Positions 7,441 to 17,947 are shown, counted from the stretch's first letter. The stretch: DNA of 64,000 bases from Arthrobacter sp. Bz4 (GCF_003075455.1 NZ_QDAE01000005.1:1-64000), one strand, 5' to 3'. Notes: generated from the letters alone by a model not told the origin. Made by a program: numbers and translations.

Positions 7441-8510
7441 CCGACCTTGCGCCGCTGACCACCGCCAAGGTGGGCGGGCCCGCCCGCACCTTTGTGGAGG
7501 CCACCACCGAGGCGGAGATCATCGACGCCGTCCGCACCGCGGATGCCGTGGGGGATCCGCTGCTGATCCTCGCCGGCGGCTCCAACCTGATCATCGCCGA
7601 CGACGGATTCGACGGCACCGTAGTGCGCCTCGCCTCCACCGGGTACGAGGTCAACGACGACAACGCCACCTGCGGCGGCGTCATGGTGAAGGCCCAGGCC
7701 GGCCAGCCGTGGGACGCCCTGGTGGAATACACGGTGCTGCACGCGTTCTCCGGCCTGGAGGCCCTCGCCGGTATCCCCGGCTCCACCGGTGCCACGCCGG
7801 TCCAGAATGTCGGTGCGTACGGTTCTGACGTGTCTCAGACCCTCGCCACCGTGCGCACCTGGGACCGCGAGACGAATACTGTTAAGTCCTTTACAAACTA
7901 CGAGCTGCAGTTTGGCTACCGGGACTCGCTGCTCAAGCGGACCACGGTAAATGGGTCGCCTCGGTACGTGGTGCTGACCGTTGAATTCCAGTTGGCGCTG
8001 GGCCGGATGAGTGCCCCGGTGCGGTACGCCGAACTGGCCCGCGAAGTGGGCGTCGAGATTGGCGAACGGGCGTACGCCACCGATGTTCGGCGGGCGGTGC
8101 TGAAGCTGCGCGGTGCCAAGGGCATGGTGCTGGATCCGGAGGATCGGGACACCTTCAGCACCGGGTCCTTCTTCACCAACCCGATTGTCGACGCCGCGAC
8201 CGCAGCGACGCTGCCCGAGAACGCGCCACGCTATCCCACCGCCGACGCGGGACAGGTCAAGCTCTCGGCTGCCTGGCTGATTGATCAGGCCGGGTTCGGG
8301 AAGGGCTTTGGCCTGGCCGACGACGCTGGCTTCGCCGCCGCCGGGGGACGGGCGTCCCTCTCGACCAAGCACACCCTCGCTGTCACCAACCGGGGCAACG
8401 CCTCAGCCACCGACCTGCTGGCCGTCGCCGCCCTGGTGGCAGACGGCGTCGAGCACCGGTTTGGGATCCGGTTGCACCCGGAACCGCTGCTGATCGGCTG
8501 CTCGCTGTAG
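7437..8510 (+). CDS. murB: UDP-N-acetylenolpyruvoylglucosamine reductase
   Basis: MurB reduces UDP-GlcNAc-enolpyruvate to UDP-MurNAc, the second committed step of peptidoglycan synthesis, using FAD and NADPH. The 357-residue protein has TTAKVGGPA at the N-terminus, the FAD loop LAGGSNLIIAD, IPGSTGATPVQNVGAYG, and the late SFFTNPIV segment carrying the catalytic serine (GSFFTNP). C-terminal KHTLAVTNRG is also typical. The GTG start at 7437 overlaps the previous stop codon. This is an essential core gene and nothing in it looks unusual. Confidence 0.95.
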   Translation: MTDLAPLTTAKVGGPARTFVEATTEAEIIDAVRTADAVGDPLLILAGGSNLIIADDGFDGTVVRLASTGYEVNDDNATCGGVMVKAQAGQPWDALVEYTVLHAFSGLEALAGIPGSTGATPVQNVGAYGSDVSQTLATVRTWDRETNTVKSFTNYELQFGYRDSLLKRTTVNGSPRYVVLTVEFQLALGRMSAPVRYAELAREVGVEIGERAYATDVRRAVLKLRGAKGMVLDPEDRDTFSTGSFFTNPIVDAATAATLPENAPRYPTADAGQVKLSAAWLIDQAGFGKGFGLADDAGFAAAGGRASLSTKHTLAVTNRGNASATDLLAVAALVADGVEHRFGIRLHPEPLLIGCSL

Positions 8511-8529
8511 CGAGCGTCCGCCGGCGCGT

Positions 8530-9678
8530 TTAGAGGTTGCCGGTAGCGATGAGCAGCATGCGGCGCAGCGGTTCGGCCGCACCCCACAGCAGCTGATCTC
8601 CTACGGTGAACGCGCTGAGGTACTGCGGGCCCATCTCCAGTTTCCGGAGCCGGCCCACCGGGATGTCCAGCGACCCGGTGGCCGCGACCGGGGTCAGTCC
8701 GGCCATCGTGGCTTCCTTGGTGTTGGGGATGACGGTGGCCCACTCGTTGTCGTTGTCGATGAGGTGCTCAATCTCCGCGAGCGGCACATCCTCAGTGAGC
8801 TTCAGGGTCAGCGCCTGCGAGTGGGAGCGCATAGCGCCGATCCGCACGCAGAGCCCGTCGAACGGGATCCGCGCGCTGTCGGTCACGTCGAGGCCGAGGA
8901 TCTTGTTGGTCTCCGCTCCGGCTTTCCACTCTTCGCGGGACATGCCGTTGCCCAGATCGGCGTCGATCCAGGGGATCACCGAACCGGCCAGGGGCACCCC
9001 AAACTGGGACGCGTCCATGCCCGGGTTGCGCTGCTGGGCGAGGACCGCCTGGTCGATCGCGAGGATGGCCGACGCCGGGTCCTCCAGGTTCGCGGCCACC
9101 GCACCGTGGAGGGCGCCGAACTGGTTCAGCAGCTCGCGCATGTGGCGGGCGCCGCCGCCGGAGGCCGCCTGGTAGGTCATGGAGGTGCCCCACTCCACCA
9201 GGCCGTTGCGGAACAGTCCGCCCAGGCCCATCAGCATGCAGGACACGGTGCAGTTGCCGCCGATGAAGTCGCGCACTCCCCGCGCCAGGCCGGCGTCGAT
9301 CACTGACCGGTTCACTGGGTCCAGCACAATGATGGAGCTCTGCTCCATCCGCAGGGTGGACGCCGCGTCAATCCACAGTCCGTCCCAGCCCCGGCCGCGC
9401 AGCTGCGGGTACACCTCGGCGGTGTAGTCGCCGCCCTGCGCGGTGACGATGATGGGCAGCTTGGCCAGCGCGTCGACGTCGTACGCGTCCTGCAACGCCG
9501 GGGCACCTGCGGCGAACGACGGCGCCGACCCTCCCGCGTTGGAGGTGGAGAAGAACACGGGGTTGACCCGGGCGAAGTCGCCCTCGTCCTGCATGCGCTG
9601 CATGAGGACCGAGCCCACCATGCCGCGCCAGCCGACGAAACCGACGCTGGGTACTGAACCATTCACTGCTGAAGTCAT
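8530..9678 (-). CDS. asd: Aspartate-semialdehyde dehydrogenase, gamma-proteobacterial (E. coli) type
   Basis: This enzyme makes aspartate semialdehyde from aspartyl phosphate for lysine/diaminopimelate, threonine and methionine. The 382-residue protein matches the E. coli class closely: [34 protein letters not shown] with catalytic C143, [17 protein letters not shown]-like sequence, [13 protein letters not shown]-like sequence, and a C-terminus reading [18 protein letters not shown]. The shorter Gram-positive/mycobacterial class looks quite different. It is monocistronic here and convergent with murB. See findings for the phylogenetic question. Confidence 0.93.
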   Translation of the reverse strand: MTSAVNGSVPSVGFVGWRGMVGSVLMQRMQDEGDFARVNPVFFSTSNAGGSAPSFAAGAPALQDAYDVDALAKLPIIVTAQGGDYTAEVYPQLRGRGWDGLWIDAASTLRMEQSSIIVLDPVNRSVIDAGLARGVRDFIGGNCTVSCMLMGLGGLFRNGLVEWGTSMTYQAASGGGARHMRELLNQFGALHGAVAANLEDPASAILAIDQAVLAQQRNPGMDASQFGVPLAGSVIPWIDADLGNGMSREEWKAGAETNKILGLDVTDSARIPFDGLCVRIGAMRSHSQALTLKLTEDVPLAEIEHLIDNDNEWATVIPNTKEATMAGLTPVAATGSLDIPVGRLRKLEMGPQYLSAFTVGDQLLWGAAEPLRRMLLIATGNL

Positions 9679-9758
9679 GCCTTCAAGTCTAGGTCAGGGG
9701 GTCTGCGAGTCCCGCGTGGGTTACGCCGGGCTGCTGTGCCCCCCGAACCAGTCGCGGG

Positions 9759-10322
9759 CTAGTCGCGTCCCTTGGTCCACAGGCTGATCCGGTAGCGGGT
9801 GCCGTTGGCACCGGAGAGCCAGCCCTGGCCGGGGGTGACGCCGTCGAGCTGCCACTCGGGACCCAGGGTGGGCGCGAAGGTGTCGCCCTTGGTGGTGGAC
9901 TCGATCACCGTGACCACTGCCGCCTGCGCGATCGGCAAGGCGGCCTCGTAGATCTGTCCGCCGCCGATAACCCAGATCTGCTCGGCGCCGGGACTGCGCC
10001 GGGCCTCCTCGAGCGCGCTCTCCAGGGAGTCGACGACGACGGCACCGGCCAGCTCCCCGTTCTCCAGTCCATGCTTGCTCACCACAATGTTGGTGCGCTC
10101 CGGCAGGGGACGGTACTTGGCGGGAAAGGACTGCCAGGTGTGCCGGCCCATGATCACCGGGTGTCCCGTGGTGGTCCGCTTGAAGTGTTCCATATCCTCG
10201 GGGAGACGCCACGGCATGCCGCCGTCTTTCCCGATCACACCGTTTTCCGTCTGGGCCCAGATCATGCCGACGAACGGTTCCCGTCCAATGGCCTCGATGA
10301 TGCCGCGATTCATTGAACTCAT
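9759..10322 (-). CDS. folA: Dihydrofolate reductase
   Basis: FolA regenerates tetrahydrofolate from the dihydrofolate released by ThyA. The 187-residue protein has [26 protein letters not shown], of which the key parts are the IGKDGGMPW loop and the conserved acidic E/D after [17 protein letters not shown] and [12 protein letters not shown] follow. The ATG at 10322 overlaps the thyA stop (ATGA), which fixes the start and indicates coupled translation of the two folate-cycle enzymes. Confidence 0.95.
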   Translation of the reverse strand: MSSMNRGIIEAIGREPFVGMIWAQTENGVIGKDGGMPWRLPEDMEHFKRTTTGHPVIMGRHTWQSFPAKYRPLPERTNIVVSKHGLENGELAGAVVVDSLESALEEARRSPGAEQIWVIGGGQIYEAALPIAQAAVVTVIESTTKGDTFAPTLGPEWQLDGVTPGQGWLSGANGTRYRISLWTKGRD

Positions 10323-11131
10323 ACGGCAATCGGTGCCTTGATAGTGGGATGGTGCTGGTAATTCACCACGTCAAAGTCCTCCAGCGTGTAGTCGAAGATG
10401 CTCTCGGGTTTGCGGTTGATCAGTAGTTGCGGTGCCGGGTACGGGTCTCGAGACAGCTGCTCCCTGACCTGTTCGACATGGTTGTCGTAGATGTGGACGT
10501 CGCCACCCGTCCAGATCAATTCGCCGGGGGCCAGCCCCACCTGCTGGGCCACCATCAGGGTCAGCAGCGCGTAGGAGGCGATGTTGAAGGGAACGCCGAG
10601 GAAGGTGTCCGCCGAACGCTGGTACAGCTGGCAGGACAGTTTGCCGTCCGCCACATAGAACTGGAAAAACGCGTGGCACGGCGGCAAGGCCATGTTGTGT
10701 AGTTCGGAGACATTCCATGCGGAGACCAGGTGCCGCCGGGAATCCGGGTTGGTTTTCAGGTCCTCAATGACCTGGGCGATCTGGTCGATATGACCGCCGT
10801 CGGGCGTGGGCCAGGAGCGCCACTGGACGCCGTAGACCGGCCCGAGTTCGCCGTCGTCGCCGGCCCATTCGTTCCAGATTTTGACGCCGCGTTCCTGCAG
10901 CCAGGACACGTTCGAATCCCCGCGCAGGAACCAGAGCAGCTCCAGGGCCACGGATTTGAAATGCACGCGTTTGGTGGTGACCAGCGGGAAGGAGTCCGCG
11001 AGGTCGAAGCGCAGCTGTCGCCCGAAGACGCTGCGCGTTCCGGTGCCGGTGCGGTCGGTCTTGACCGCGCCGTTGGCTATCACATCGCGCAGCAGATCCT
11101 CGTACGGGGTGGGGATGGGTTGAGAACTCAC
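10319..11131 (-). CDS. thyA: Thymidylate synthase (ThyA type)
   Basis: ThyA methylates dUMP to dTMP using methylene-tetrahydrofolate. Hallmarks are [12 protein letters not shown], the catalytic segment [12 protein letters not shown] with the nucleophilic cysteine, [20 protein letters not shown], and [11 protein letters not shown] chose the GTG at 11131 ([14 protein letters not shown]), giving 270 residues, close to the family norm. An in-frame ATG at 11167 would add 12 residues that do not look conserved. It is coupled to folA by overlap. Confidence 0.95.
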   Translation of the reverse strand: MSSQPIPTPYEDLLRDVIANGAVKTDRTGTGTRSVFGRQLRFDLADSFPLVTTKRVHFKSVALELLWFLRGDSNVSWLQERGVKIWNEWAGDDGELGPVYGVQWRSWPTPDGGHIDQIAQVIEDLKTNPDSRRHLVSAWNVSELHNMALPPCHAFFQFYVADGKLSCQLYQRSADTFLGVPFNIASYALLTLMVAQQVGLAPGELIWTGGDVHIYDNHVEQVREQLSRDPYPAPQLLINRKPESIFDYTLEDFDVVNYQHHPTIKAPIAV

Positions 11132-11340
11132 GCATTCCACTCTAGTGGTTGCGTGCTTTAAGGCCATCTGGTCGGCGCGCCCCCTACCTACCGGGCGGTT
11201 ATCAGGTGGGCCTGGATGAGTTCAGGAGGTGCTCGTCGAGTGGGACTCCGGTACCTGCAATCCCCATAGGTCGATAGACTTGCCAGCATTCTTGGACCAC
11301 CCGGTTGGATCCGAGACGACGGCGCACCCCAGGAGGCATT

Positions 11341-11679
11341 ATGACCATTGTTGAAGCGGCTCTGACGACGGCGTTGGAAGAAGCGATGGCGAGTGACAAG
11401 GGCCGGTCCGCCAAGATCGTTGTCCATGATGGACCTCTGCGCCAGACCATCCTCGGGCTCAGGAAGGGCCAGGTTCTTGCCGAGCACAATTCTCCACCGG
11501 CGGCGAGCATGTACGTATTGCGCGGCCGGGTGCGAATCACAGGCCAGGACCCGGCGGAAGTGGTAGCTGGCGAAATAGTCGCACTGACCCACGTGCGTCA
11601 CGGGGTTGAGGCCGTAGAAGACTCGGTGTTCCTCCTGACGACAGTGACCAGCCAGGCGGGGGACAGCCACGGGAACTAG
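11341..11679 (+). CDS. Cupin-like small protein
   Basis: This 112-residue protein has a single predicted beta-barrel. The AEHNSPPAASMYVLRGRVRI stretch, with its key AEHNSP...YVLRG residues, resembles cupin motif 1, and LTHVRHGVEAVEDSVFLLTTV resembles motif 2 (histidine in RHGVEA). Function and metal are unknown. A perfect AGGAGG lies just before the ATG at 11341, which rules out the longer frame starting at 11305. Its TAG stop interlocks with that of the convergent mutT1-like gene in a shared CTAG. Confidence 0.75.
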   Translation: MTIVEAALTTALEEAMASDKGRSAKIVVHDGPLRQTILGLRKGQVLAEHNSPPAASMYVLRGRVRITGQDPAEVVAGEIVALTHVRHGVEAVEDSVFLLTTVTSQAGDSHGN

Positions 11680-12641
11680 TCGTCGTAGGCCCTGAACTGC
11701 TCGAGGGCGACAATGCGGCCAGGCGCCCTGGTGCTGACGTGGGAGATCAGCACTTCTCCGGGGGCCAGATACGGGTCATCGGCTGGCAGCCCGACGGCCA
11801 GGGTGTCGGGCATGTGGCGTTGCAGCACGCCAAAGACGAGGGGGAGGACCGGTCGGTGGGTGCACAACGCCACGGGACGACGCTTATCGAACAGTTTCTC
11901 GACCGTTGAACGAGCCTTGTCCGGCTTGCGGGTGGCGTTACGCTCGGTCATTGAATCGGCGAGTTTGAGTTTAATGTCCTTGTGCTTCAGGTACGGAGCG
12001 ACGGTCTGAACACACCGTTCCCACGGGCTGCTCACCACCCAGGACGGACCCCAGGCTTCAAGGAGCCGGCTCACGGCTGCTGCCTGCCGGCGACCGGTGG
12101 CCGCCAGGGGGCGTTCGCCTTCCGCTCGGGTCCAGGACGAGCGCGGCTTCGCCTTGGCGTGGCGGACCACGATCAGCGGCCAGGTTTCCAGCTGGTCCGC
12201 TTTGTAAGCCGCAATCAGCGATTCAAGGGGCTCACGATCAGTAGGGTTGGTCAGCAATTCCAAGGCTCGGGCCGGTGCGACCCACAGATACTTGTCCACT
12301 TCCTTGCCATCGGGCCGGACCACCATACGCTCTGTGCGTGCTGCCCAGTAGTAGACCACCTTCTGCCCGGAGGCCACGGCGTAGCGAGTCGACGCCAGGG
12401 GAATGCCCAGCGAGATCCGCAGGCCAACCTCCTCCAGCACTTCCCTGGCTGCACACTCGGGCGTGGTTTCACCGGGGTCGATCTTGCCCTTGGGCCAGGA
12501 CCAGTCCGTGTAGCTGGGACGGTGGATCAGGAGTACCTCAAGCTTCCCCTGTTCCTTCCGCCAGCAGATAGCACCCGCTGCCACCACCGCTGGCGCCGCC
12601 TCCTGAGCGGTGTCCGTCACTGCCTCGTCAGTTGAGGCCAT
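11676..12641 (-). CDS. mutT1: Nudix hydrolase fused to a histidine phosphatase (MutT1 type)
   Basis: The 321-residue protein has an N-terminal nudix domain with the full box (G52, E58, R66-E67, E70-E71, G73) and a C-terminal histidine phosphatase domain starting at LIVVRHAKAKPRSSW. This two-domain layout is that of mycobacterial MutT1, which hydrolyses 8-oxo-dGTP and diadenosine polyphosphates. In mycobacteria it also lies next to ppk1. Here the start codon overlaps the ppk stop (TGATG), supporting translational coupling. The link between polyphosphate and nucleotide sanitation is conserved but its meaning is not settled. Confidence 0.9.
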   Translation of the reverse strand: MASTDEAVTDTAQEAAPAVVAAGAICWRKEQGKLEVLLIHRPSYTDWSWPKGKIDPGETTPECAAREVLEEVGLRISLGIPLASTRYAVASGQKVVYYWAARTERMVVRPDGKEVDKYLWVAPARALELLTNPTDREPLESLIAAYKADQLETWPLIVVRHAKAKPRSSWTRAEGERPLAATGRRQAAAVSRLLEAWGPSWVVSSPWERCVQTVAPYLKHKDIKLKLADSMTERNATRKPDKARSTVEKLFDKRRPVALCTHRPVLPLVFGVLQRHMPDTLAVGLPADDPYLAPGEVLISHVSTRAPGRIVALEQFRAYDD

Positions 12642-14863
12642 CAGTGGCGGACCGCTGACCGGTTGCGTGCCCGGGAAGCCAACAGGTAGCTCTGCACGTC
12701 ACTGAGCGGCGCGCCGTCGTCGTCCTTATGATGGCGGGTCCAATCACCCTGGTTGTCGAGGTGCCAGCTTGCCGTGCCCTCATCCATGTACCGGTCAAGC
12801 AGGGACATGAGATAGGCAATGTCCTCGGGGGCGCTGAGCTGCACCAGCGCCTCCACCCGGCGGTCCAGGTTGCGGTGCATCATGTCCGCCGAACCGATGA
12901 ATACTGCTGGGTCTCCGCCGTTCGCAAACGCAAACACCCGTGAATGCTCAAGGAAACGGCCCAACACCGAACGGACGGTGATGTTCTCGCTGAGACTCGG
13001 GACGCCGGGGCGTACCGAGCAGATCCCACGGACAATGACGTCCACCTTCACGCCGGCCTGCGATGCACGATAGAGCGCGTCGATGATGGCCTCGTCAACA
13101 ATCGAGTTGACCTTCACCACCACCCGAGCCGCAAGACCGGCCTTCTGGTTGGCAATCTCGCGTTCAATCCGGTCAATCAGCCCGGAGCGCACCGATCGCG
13201 GGGCGACAAGGAGACGCTTGAAGGTGGATTTCGGCGCATACCCCGACAACTGGTTGAACAGTCGGGTCAGATCCTGGCCCACCTGGTCATTGGCGGTCAA
13301 CAGGCCGAAATCCTCGTAGTAGCGGGCCGTGCGCGGGTGATAGTTGCCGGTGCCGATGTGGCAGTACCGGCGGAGCCCATCGATTTCCTGCCGGACCACG
13401 AGGGAAAGTTTGCAGTGCGTCTTCAGCCCCACAATCCCGTACACCACGTGCACCCCGGCCTGCTCCAGTTTCCGCGCCCAGGAAATGTTGGCCTGCTCAT
13501 CGAAGCGGGCCTTGATCTCCACCAGGGCGAGAACCTGCTTGCCGGACTCCGCCGCGTCGATCAGCGCATCGACGATCGGCGAATCGCCCGACGTGCGGTA
13601 CAGGGTCTGCTTGATCGCCTGCACCTTGGGATCCGCTGCCGCCTGCTCCAGGAACGCCTGGACCGAGGTGGAGAACGAATCGTACGGGTGGTGCAGCAGG
13701 ATGTCCCGGCGACGCATGGCCGCGAAGACGTTGGCTGCCTTCGACGTCTCGCTCTCCTTGAGATCACGGTTGGTGTGCGGGACGTGCTTCGGGTAGCGCA
13801 GCTCGCCGCGGTCGATGCCGCCGATCACGCTGAGCCCACGGAGATCCAGCGGCGCCGGCAGGCCGTACACCTCGTCTTCTTCCACCCCGAGTTCACGCGA
13901 GAGCAGGGCGCGGATGCTCGGATTGATGTCGGTGGTGACCTCAAGCCGGACCGGTGGGCCGAACCGGCGGCGCAGCAGCTCCTTCTCCAGCGCCTGAAGG
14001 AGGTTCTCGGCGTCGTCCTCTTCTACTTCGAGATCCTCGTTCCGGGTCACCCGGAAGGTGTGGTGTTCGAGGACTTCCATCCCCGGAAACAACTGGTCCA
14101 GGTGGACGGCGATGACTTCTTCCAGCGGGATGAACCGGGCCGTGCGGCCGGTGACGTTCCCGGCGCGGGGGCCGTCCACCGAAATCAGGCGCGGCAACTG
14201 GTCGGGGACCTTGACGCGCGCGAAGAGTTCCTTTTCGCTCACCGGATTGCGGACGACGACCGCGAGGTTCAGTGAGAGCCCCGAAATATACGGAAAGGGG
14301 TGTGCCGGATCCACGGCCAGGGGCGTCAGGATCGGGAAGACCTTCTCGGCGAAGAGCTTGTTGAGGTCGGTGCGGGCGGCATCATCGAGCTCGTCCCACG
14401 TGGTGAGGTGAATGTTCTCCTCGGCCAGGGCGGGTCGAATGTTCTCCGCGAACACGGCGGCGTGACGCTGCTGCAGCTTGTAACCGTCGGCCATAATCTG
14501 TTCGAGCTGCTCAATGGGGCTCAGGCCGGCGGCTGAGGGGACGGCGAGACCGGTCGCGATGCGGCGCTTCAGGCCCGCCACGCGCACCATGAAAAACTCG
14601 TCCAGGTTGGAAGCAAAAATGGACAGGAAGCTGACCCGCTCCAGCAGGTACAGGTCGGGGTCTTCGGCAAGCTCCAACACCCGGGCGTTGAAGTCGAGCC
14701 AGCTCGACTCGCGATCGAGGAACCGGTCAGGCGTGATCTCGCCGGAGGGGAGCAGGCTCGGGGCGAACTCGGGGATGTCGATGCGGTCCTGGGTGGCACG
14801 GGCTGGTGCAACTTCGGACGAGCCATACCGTGCCGGAACGCGTGCTGCGGTTTCCGATTCCAT
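12641..14863 (-). CDS. ppk1: Polyphosphate kinase 1
   Basis: Ppk1 reversibly polymerises phosphate from ATP into polyphosphate. The 740-residue protein has the N-terminal [15 protein letters not shown] segment and [15 protein letters not shown]. The two conserved C-terminal histidine motifs are [15 protein letters not shown] (autophosphorylated His) and [17 protein letters not shown]. Length is within the family range. It is followed by mutT1 with a one-base overlap. Upstream lies mshD in the same orientation, 74 bp away, with a short GC hairpin between (14900-14915). Confidence 0.96.
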   Translation of the reverse strand: MESETAARVPARYGSSEVAPARATQDRIDIPEFAPSLLPSGEITPDRFLDRESSWLDFNARVLELAEDPDLYLLERVSFLSIFASNLDEFFMVRVAGLKRRIATGLAVPSAAGLSPIEQLEQIMADGYKLQQRHAAVFAENIRPALAEENIHLTTWDELDDAARTDLNKLFAEKVFPILTPLAVDPAHPFPYISGLSLNLAVVVRNPVSEKELFARVKVPDQLPRLISVDGPRAGNVTGRTARFIPLEEVIAVHLDQLFPGMEVLEHHTFRVTRNEDLEVEEDDAENLLQALEKELLRRRFGPPVRLEVTTDINPSIRALLSRELGVEEDEVYGLPAPLDLRGLSVIGGIDRGELRYPKHVPHTNRDLKESETSKAANVFAAMRRRDILLHHPYDSFSTSVQAFLEQAAADPKVQAIKQTLYRTSGDSPIVDALIDAAESGKQVLALVEIKARFDEQANISWARKLEQAGVHVVYGIVGLKTHCKLSLVVRQEIDGLRRYCHIGTGNYHPRTARYYEDFGLLTANDQVGQDLTRLFNQLSGYAPKSTFKRLLVAPRSVRSGLIDRIEREIANQKAGLAARVVVKVNSIVDEAIIDALYRASQAGVKVDVIVRGICSVRPGVPSLSENITVRSVLGRFLEHSRVFAFANGGDPAVFIGSADMMHRNLDRRVEALVQLSAPEDIAYLMSLLDRYMDEGTASWHLDNQGDWTRHHKDDDGAPLSDVQSYLLASRARNRSAVRH

Positions 14864-14937
14864 AGTGTCTCCTGACAGCGGGTAGGTTGCCTTGATCCGC
14901 CCCTCTCGGGAGGGGTTTCACGGCATCAGGATCCACC

Positions 14938-15999
14938 TTACAAGCTTGCCCCGGAAACCTGCGGCGCGTACATGACGTCAACATCCCAGCGGGTGAATCC
15001 CAGCTTGCGGTAGAGGGCCACAGCGGCGGTGTTGTCGGCGTCGACGTAGAGCATGATTGCCTGCAGGCCCTGGCGGTGCAGGTGCTCGATTCCGGCAACG
15101 GTGAGCGCCTTCCCCAGGCCCATACCCTGGGCATCGGGGGTGACGCCGACGACGTACACCTCGCCCATCGCCGGGTGGTCCCCTGAGCGTGGATGCACCT
15201 TGGTCCAGTGGAAGCCCAGTAGCTGTCCGTCGGATTCACGGACCGCCAGCAGGAACCCTGCCGGGTCGAACCAGTCTTCGGCCATCCGGGCCTGGAGGTC
15301 CTCGAGCGTGGTGGAGCCCTGCTCGGCGTGATGGGCGAACGCCGAGCGGTTCGCGGCTAGCCAAGCCGACTCGTCGACACCAGGCTGGAAGGCGCGAAGG
15401 ACGACGCCGTCGGGCAGGGTGATCTGATCGGCGGAGGGGGACAGCACCGACTCCTCCAGTGCGGCCCGGGTCTGACGCATCCGCCACAGTTCCCGGACGG
15501 GCGCGAACCCGTTTTTGGTGGCCAGACTGACAGCCGCCGCGTGATTGCCGTGGGACCAGGCATGCAGGTTCGGCAGCCCGTGAGCCTGGACGGCGTCGGC
15601 CAGGGCAGTCCCGACTCCCTGGCTGCGGTAGGTCGGCCGGACCACCAGCTCAAGCACGCCCGGGCCGCCAGCTTCACCTTCATCGGCGTTGCCAGCGGCA
15701 GTACCGGAGCGGGGGAGGCTTACCACCGCAACCCCGGCCAGTTCTTCGGTGTCGTGGGATGCTCCAGCCGGATCTCCGCCGGAAGAGTCGTCGTCGACCG
15801 CGTAGGTGGCGAAAACCAGCAGGGACCCCGGATGGGCACCCGCGGTTTTCAGGTTGACCAGGGTCTGCTCGGACAGAGGAGGGTTGCCGTCGGCCTCCGC
15901 GGCAGCCGCGGCGAGCCCGAGAATGTCCTGCAGGACCCGCGGGTCGGGAGCCCCAGCGGAATGGAGAATGGGCCAGGTGGGAACGTGGGCTGTGGTCAT
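14938..15999 (-). CDS. mshD: Mycothiol synthase (tandem GNAT)
   Basis: MshD acetylates Cys-GlcN-Ins with acetyl-CoA to give mycothiol, the actinobacterial redox thiol. The 353-residue protein has two GNAT domains. Acetyl-CoA loops are visible as VVRPTYRSQGVGTALAD in the first and VVGVTPDAQGMGLGKALT in the second (key RSQGVG and AQGMGLG). The ending with LYRKLGFTRWDVDVMY is also typical. The ATG at 15999 is well placed. glnR lies upstream on the same strand, the same pairing as Rv0818/Rv0819 in mycobacteria, but separated here by a hairpin. Confidence 0.9.
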   Translation of the reverse strand: MTTAHVPTWPILHSAGAPDPRVLQDILGLAAAAAEADGNPPLSEQTLVNLKTAGAHPGSLLVFATYAVDDDSSGGDPAGASHDTEELAGVAVVSLPRSGTAAGNADEGEAGGPGVLELVVRPTYRSQGVGTALADAVQAHGLPNLHAWSHGNHAAAVSLATKNGFAPVRELWRMRQTRAALEESVLSPSADQITLPDGVVLRAFQPGVDESAWLAANRSAFAHHAEQGSTTLEDLQARMAEDWFDPAGFLLAVRESDGQLLGFHWTKVHPRSGDHPAMGEVYVVGVTPDAQGMGLGKALTVAGIEHLHRQGLQAIMLYVDADNTAAVALYRKLGFTRWDVDVMYAPQVSGASL

Positions 16000-16147
16000 G
16001 ATGCCAGCTTAACCCCCTGGTACCCCGTGCGTAGGGGAGGATTTTGGCCTGGCGCAGCCGGTGGGGTAATGTTGGGGATCGTTCACGGGGGATGCACCAG
16101 TGGGGTGCCCGCGATACGTTCGACCCGTATGTCCTCCACTTTGTAAG

Positions 16148-16195
16148 ACGAAAGAAGTCCCACCGCCACGCAAGTGGGGGAGGGACTTCTTTCGT
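16148..16195. terminator. 14-bp stem between glnR and mshD, probable terminator
   Basis: Arms 16148-16161 and 16182-16195 (ACGAAAGAAGTCCC and its complement) pair perfectly around a GC-rich 20-nt loop. The structure begins 45 bp after the glnR stop. The arm itself ends in a TTTCGT stretch on both strands, so it could terminate in either direction, although there is no long U-tract. The remaining 16000-16147 segment is expected to hold the mshD promoter; I see no convincing -35/-10 there. Confidence 0.55.
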
Positions 16196-16239
16196 TAAGC
16201 GGCGTGTTTTGGGGAGCGTCTTCTGGAGGGAGGCAATCC

Positions 16240-16941
16240 TCAGGCGTCGACCGCTGGCCGGTCGTCGGTGGACCGGTTCAGCGTGAACCGGTACCCCACG
16301 TTGCGCACGGTCCCGATCAGTTGCTCATGGTCGGCGCCCAGTTTTGCCCGCAGCCGCCGCACATGAACGTCAACGGTACGAGTGCCGCCGTAATAGTCGT
16401 AGCCCCACACCTCGTGCAGTAGCTGATCGCGGGTGAACACCCTGCCCGGATGCTGCGCCAGGTACTTGAGCAACTCGAATTCCTTATAGGTCAGGTTCAA
16501 CGGTTCCCCGCCGACCCGGGCGGTGTAGCTGGCCTCGTCAATGACGACGCCGGAGGCGCGGATCTCGCTGCTGCTTTCCGTCTCGGCGGCACTGGACCGC
16601 GCGATGACGAGGCGTAGCCTGGCCTCCACCTCAGCCGGACCGGCGGAGTCGAGGACGACCTCGTCAGCCAGCCAGTTCGCGGCGACGGCGGCCATCCCGC
16701 CCTCGGTGAGCACCAGCATCAGCGGGGCACTCAGTCCGGTGGCTTTCAGCAGTTGGGTCAGCGATCTGGCCCCGACCATGTCTTTACGTGCGTCGACCAT
16801 CACCACGTCGCAGGGCTCGGTTTCCAGCAATGCGGTCGGTTCGGCGGGCAGAATGTGGACCTTGTGGTTCAACAATTCGAGCGCGGGAAGCACACCCACC
16901 GAGGATCCGGGGCTATTCGTCAACATCAAGATGTGCGGCAT
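16240..16941 (-). CDS. glnR: GlnR-type orphan response regulator (OmpR winged helix)
   Basis: This 233-residue protein has a degenerate receiver domain (1-~115) and an OmpR-type winged-helix domain (~135-225) with [41 protein letters not shown] and [10 protein letters not shown]. The sequence and the mshD neighbourhood fit GlnR, the nitrogen-metabolism regulator of actinobacteria, which works without phosphorylation by a partner kinase. The receiver keeps VDARKD, but where a typical receiver has the conserved lysine it reads VVLDSAG. No kinase gene is nearby. The start was set at 16941 because a GGAGG precedes that ATG. The family assignment is fairly sure; the regulon is not visible. Confidence 0.8.
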   Translation of the reverse strand: MPHILMLTNSPGSSVGVLPALELLNHKVHILPAEPTALLETEPCDVVMVDARKDMVGARSLTQLLKATGLSAPLMLVLTEGGMAAVAANWLADEVVLDSAGPAEVEARLRLVIARSSAAETESSSEIRASGVVIDEASYTARVGGEPLNLTYKEFELLKYLAQHPGRVFTRDQLLHEVWGYDYYGGTRTVDVHVRRLRAKLGADHEQLIGTVRNVGYRFTLNRSTDDRPAVDA

Positions 16942-17122
16942 GTGTCCTCCATATATTTGGACGCGCATCATCGGGCGCTCTGGGTCGGGCGGCTGATGAA
17001 GATCCTGACCGATCTCCACAGGTCAGCAGTCCTGTCAGATTTGGTTCAGTATACCGGGTGTGATGCGACCCACCCGGGACCTTCGTTTTCACTTGCCGGA
17101 GCGGTAAGGCAGTATTGCTGGG

Positions 17123-17866
17123 GTGAGAATATGGATGGTGGCCGCTGCGGCGGCAACAGCAGTCGTCTCGGTGGTGGCTGCGTCCTACGTCTCGTTAAGT
17201 GCTGTAGCAGCAGTGACTGCGGTCCTCATCCTCGTGGGAGCTATCGGCTGGCCTCATCTGCTGGGGGTTCCGGCCAAGAAAACCCAGTCAACGGTCATGG
17301 CCGCGAGTGCGCTGGCGGCTACGGCCGCTGCCTACACTGCCCCGGACAGCGAGTACATGCGGTGGATGCCTATCGCCGCTGCCCTCGGTCTAGGGGCTGT
17401 CTTCCTGATTCAGCTGTTCCGTGGAACCGGCCAAAGCCTTCGGCTGGAATCAACGCTCGGCGTCGGCGTGGGGGTCTTCCTGGTCTGCCTTGGGTCCGGC
17501 TGGGTGGCCGCTGACCAGTTGTCGGTCAATGCGGGAAACGCCGGGATGATGCTGGTCACCGGGATCAGCGTCATGATTGCCCTGGCCGTGTCGCTACTGC
17601 CCTGGCCCGACCGGATTGTTGCGCCCCTGGGCACGGTCCTGGCCGCAACTGCCGGACCCCTGGGTGCCATCCTGTTCACCGATGTGCCCGGCCTCGCCGC
17701 AGGCATTGTGGGTGCGCTCAGTGGAGCGGTCATTGTGTGCACCCGGCGTCTGCTCCTTGCCCGTGAAGCGCCACTGAACGTGGCAGCGGCCCTGTCCGTC
17801 GGCGTCGCACCCATTTTGGTGATCGGCTCGCTCGTCTACTTCTTGGAAAAGCTGCTCACCGCCTAA
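17123..17866 (+). CDS. Multi-pass membrane protein of unknown function
   Basis: The 247-residue protein is almost entirely hydrophobic, with about seven to eight predicted membrane helices and few charged residues. I do not recognise a family. The GTG at 17123 has a weak ribosome-binding site and a nearby in-frame ATG at 17135 is an alternative. It is divergent from glnR, with roughly 180 bp between them. Confidence 0.75.
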   Translation: MRIWMVAAAAATAVVSVVAASYVSLSAVAAVTAVLILVGAIGWPHLLGVPAKKTQSTVMAASALAATAAAYTAPDSEYMRWMPIAAALGLGAVFLIQLFRGTGQSLRLESTLGVGVGVFLVCLGSGWVAADQLSVNAGNAGMMLVTGISVMIALAVSLLPWPDRIVAPLGTVLAATAGPLGAILFTDVPGLAAGIVGALSGAVIVCTRRLLLAREAPLNVAAALSVGVAPILVIGSLVYFLEKLLTA

Positions 17867-17947
17867 CTTCTACCTCCGGCCGGCCCCCGCCGCACCGGAG
17901 CGCCGTTGGGGTCGAGAGGTGCCGATACGTCGCGTTAGGATGGACGC

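Noticed and set aside
14900-14915. GC hairpin between mshD and ppk1 as a terminator
   Set aside because: The stem is only 6 bp and the T-tract lies on the strand opposite to transcription, so I did not list it as a feature.
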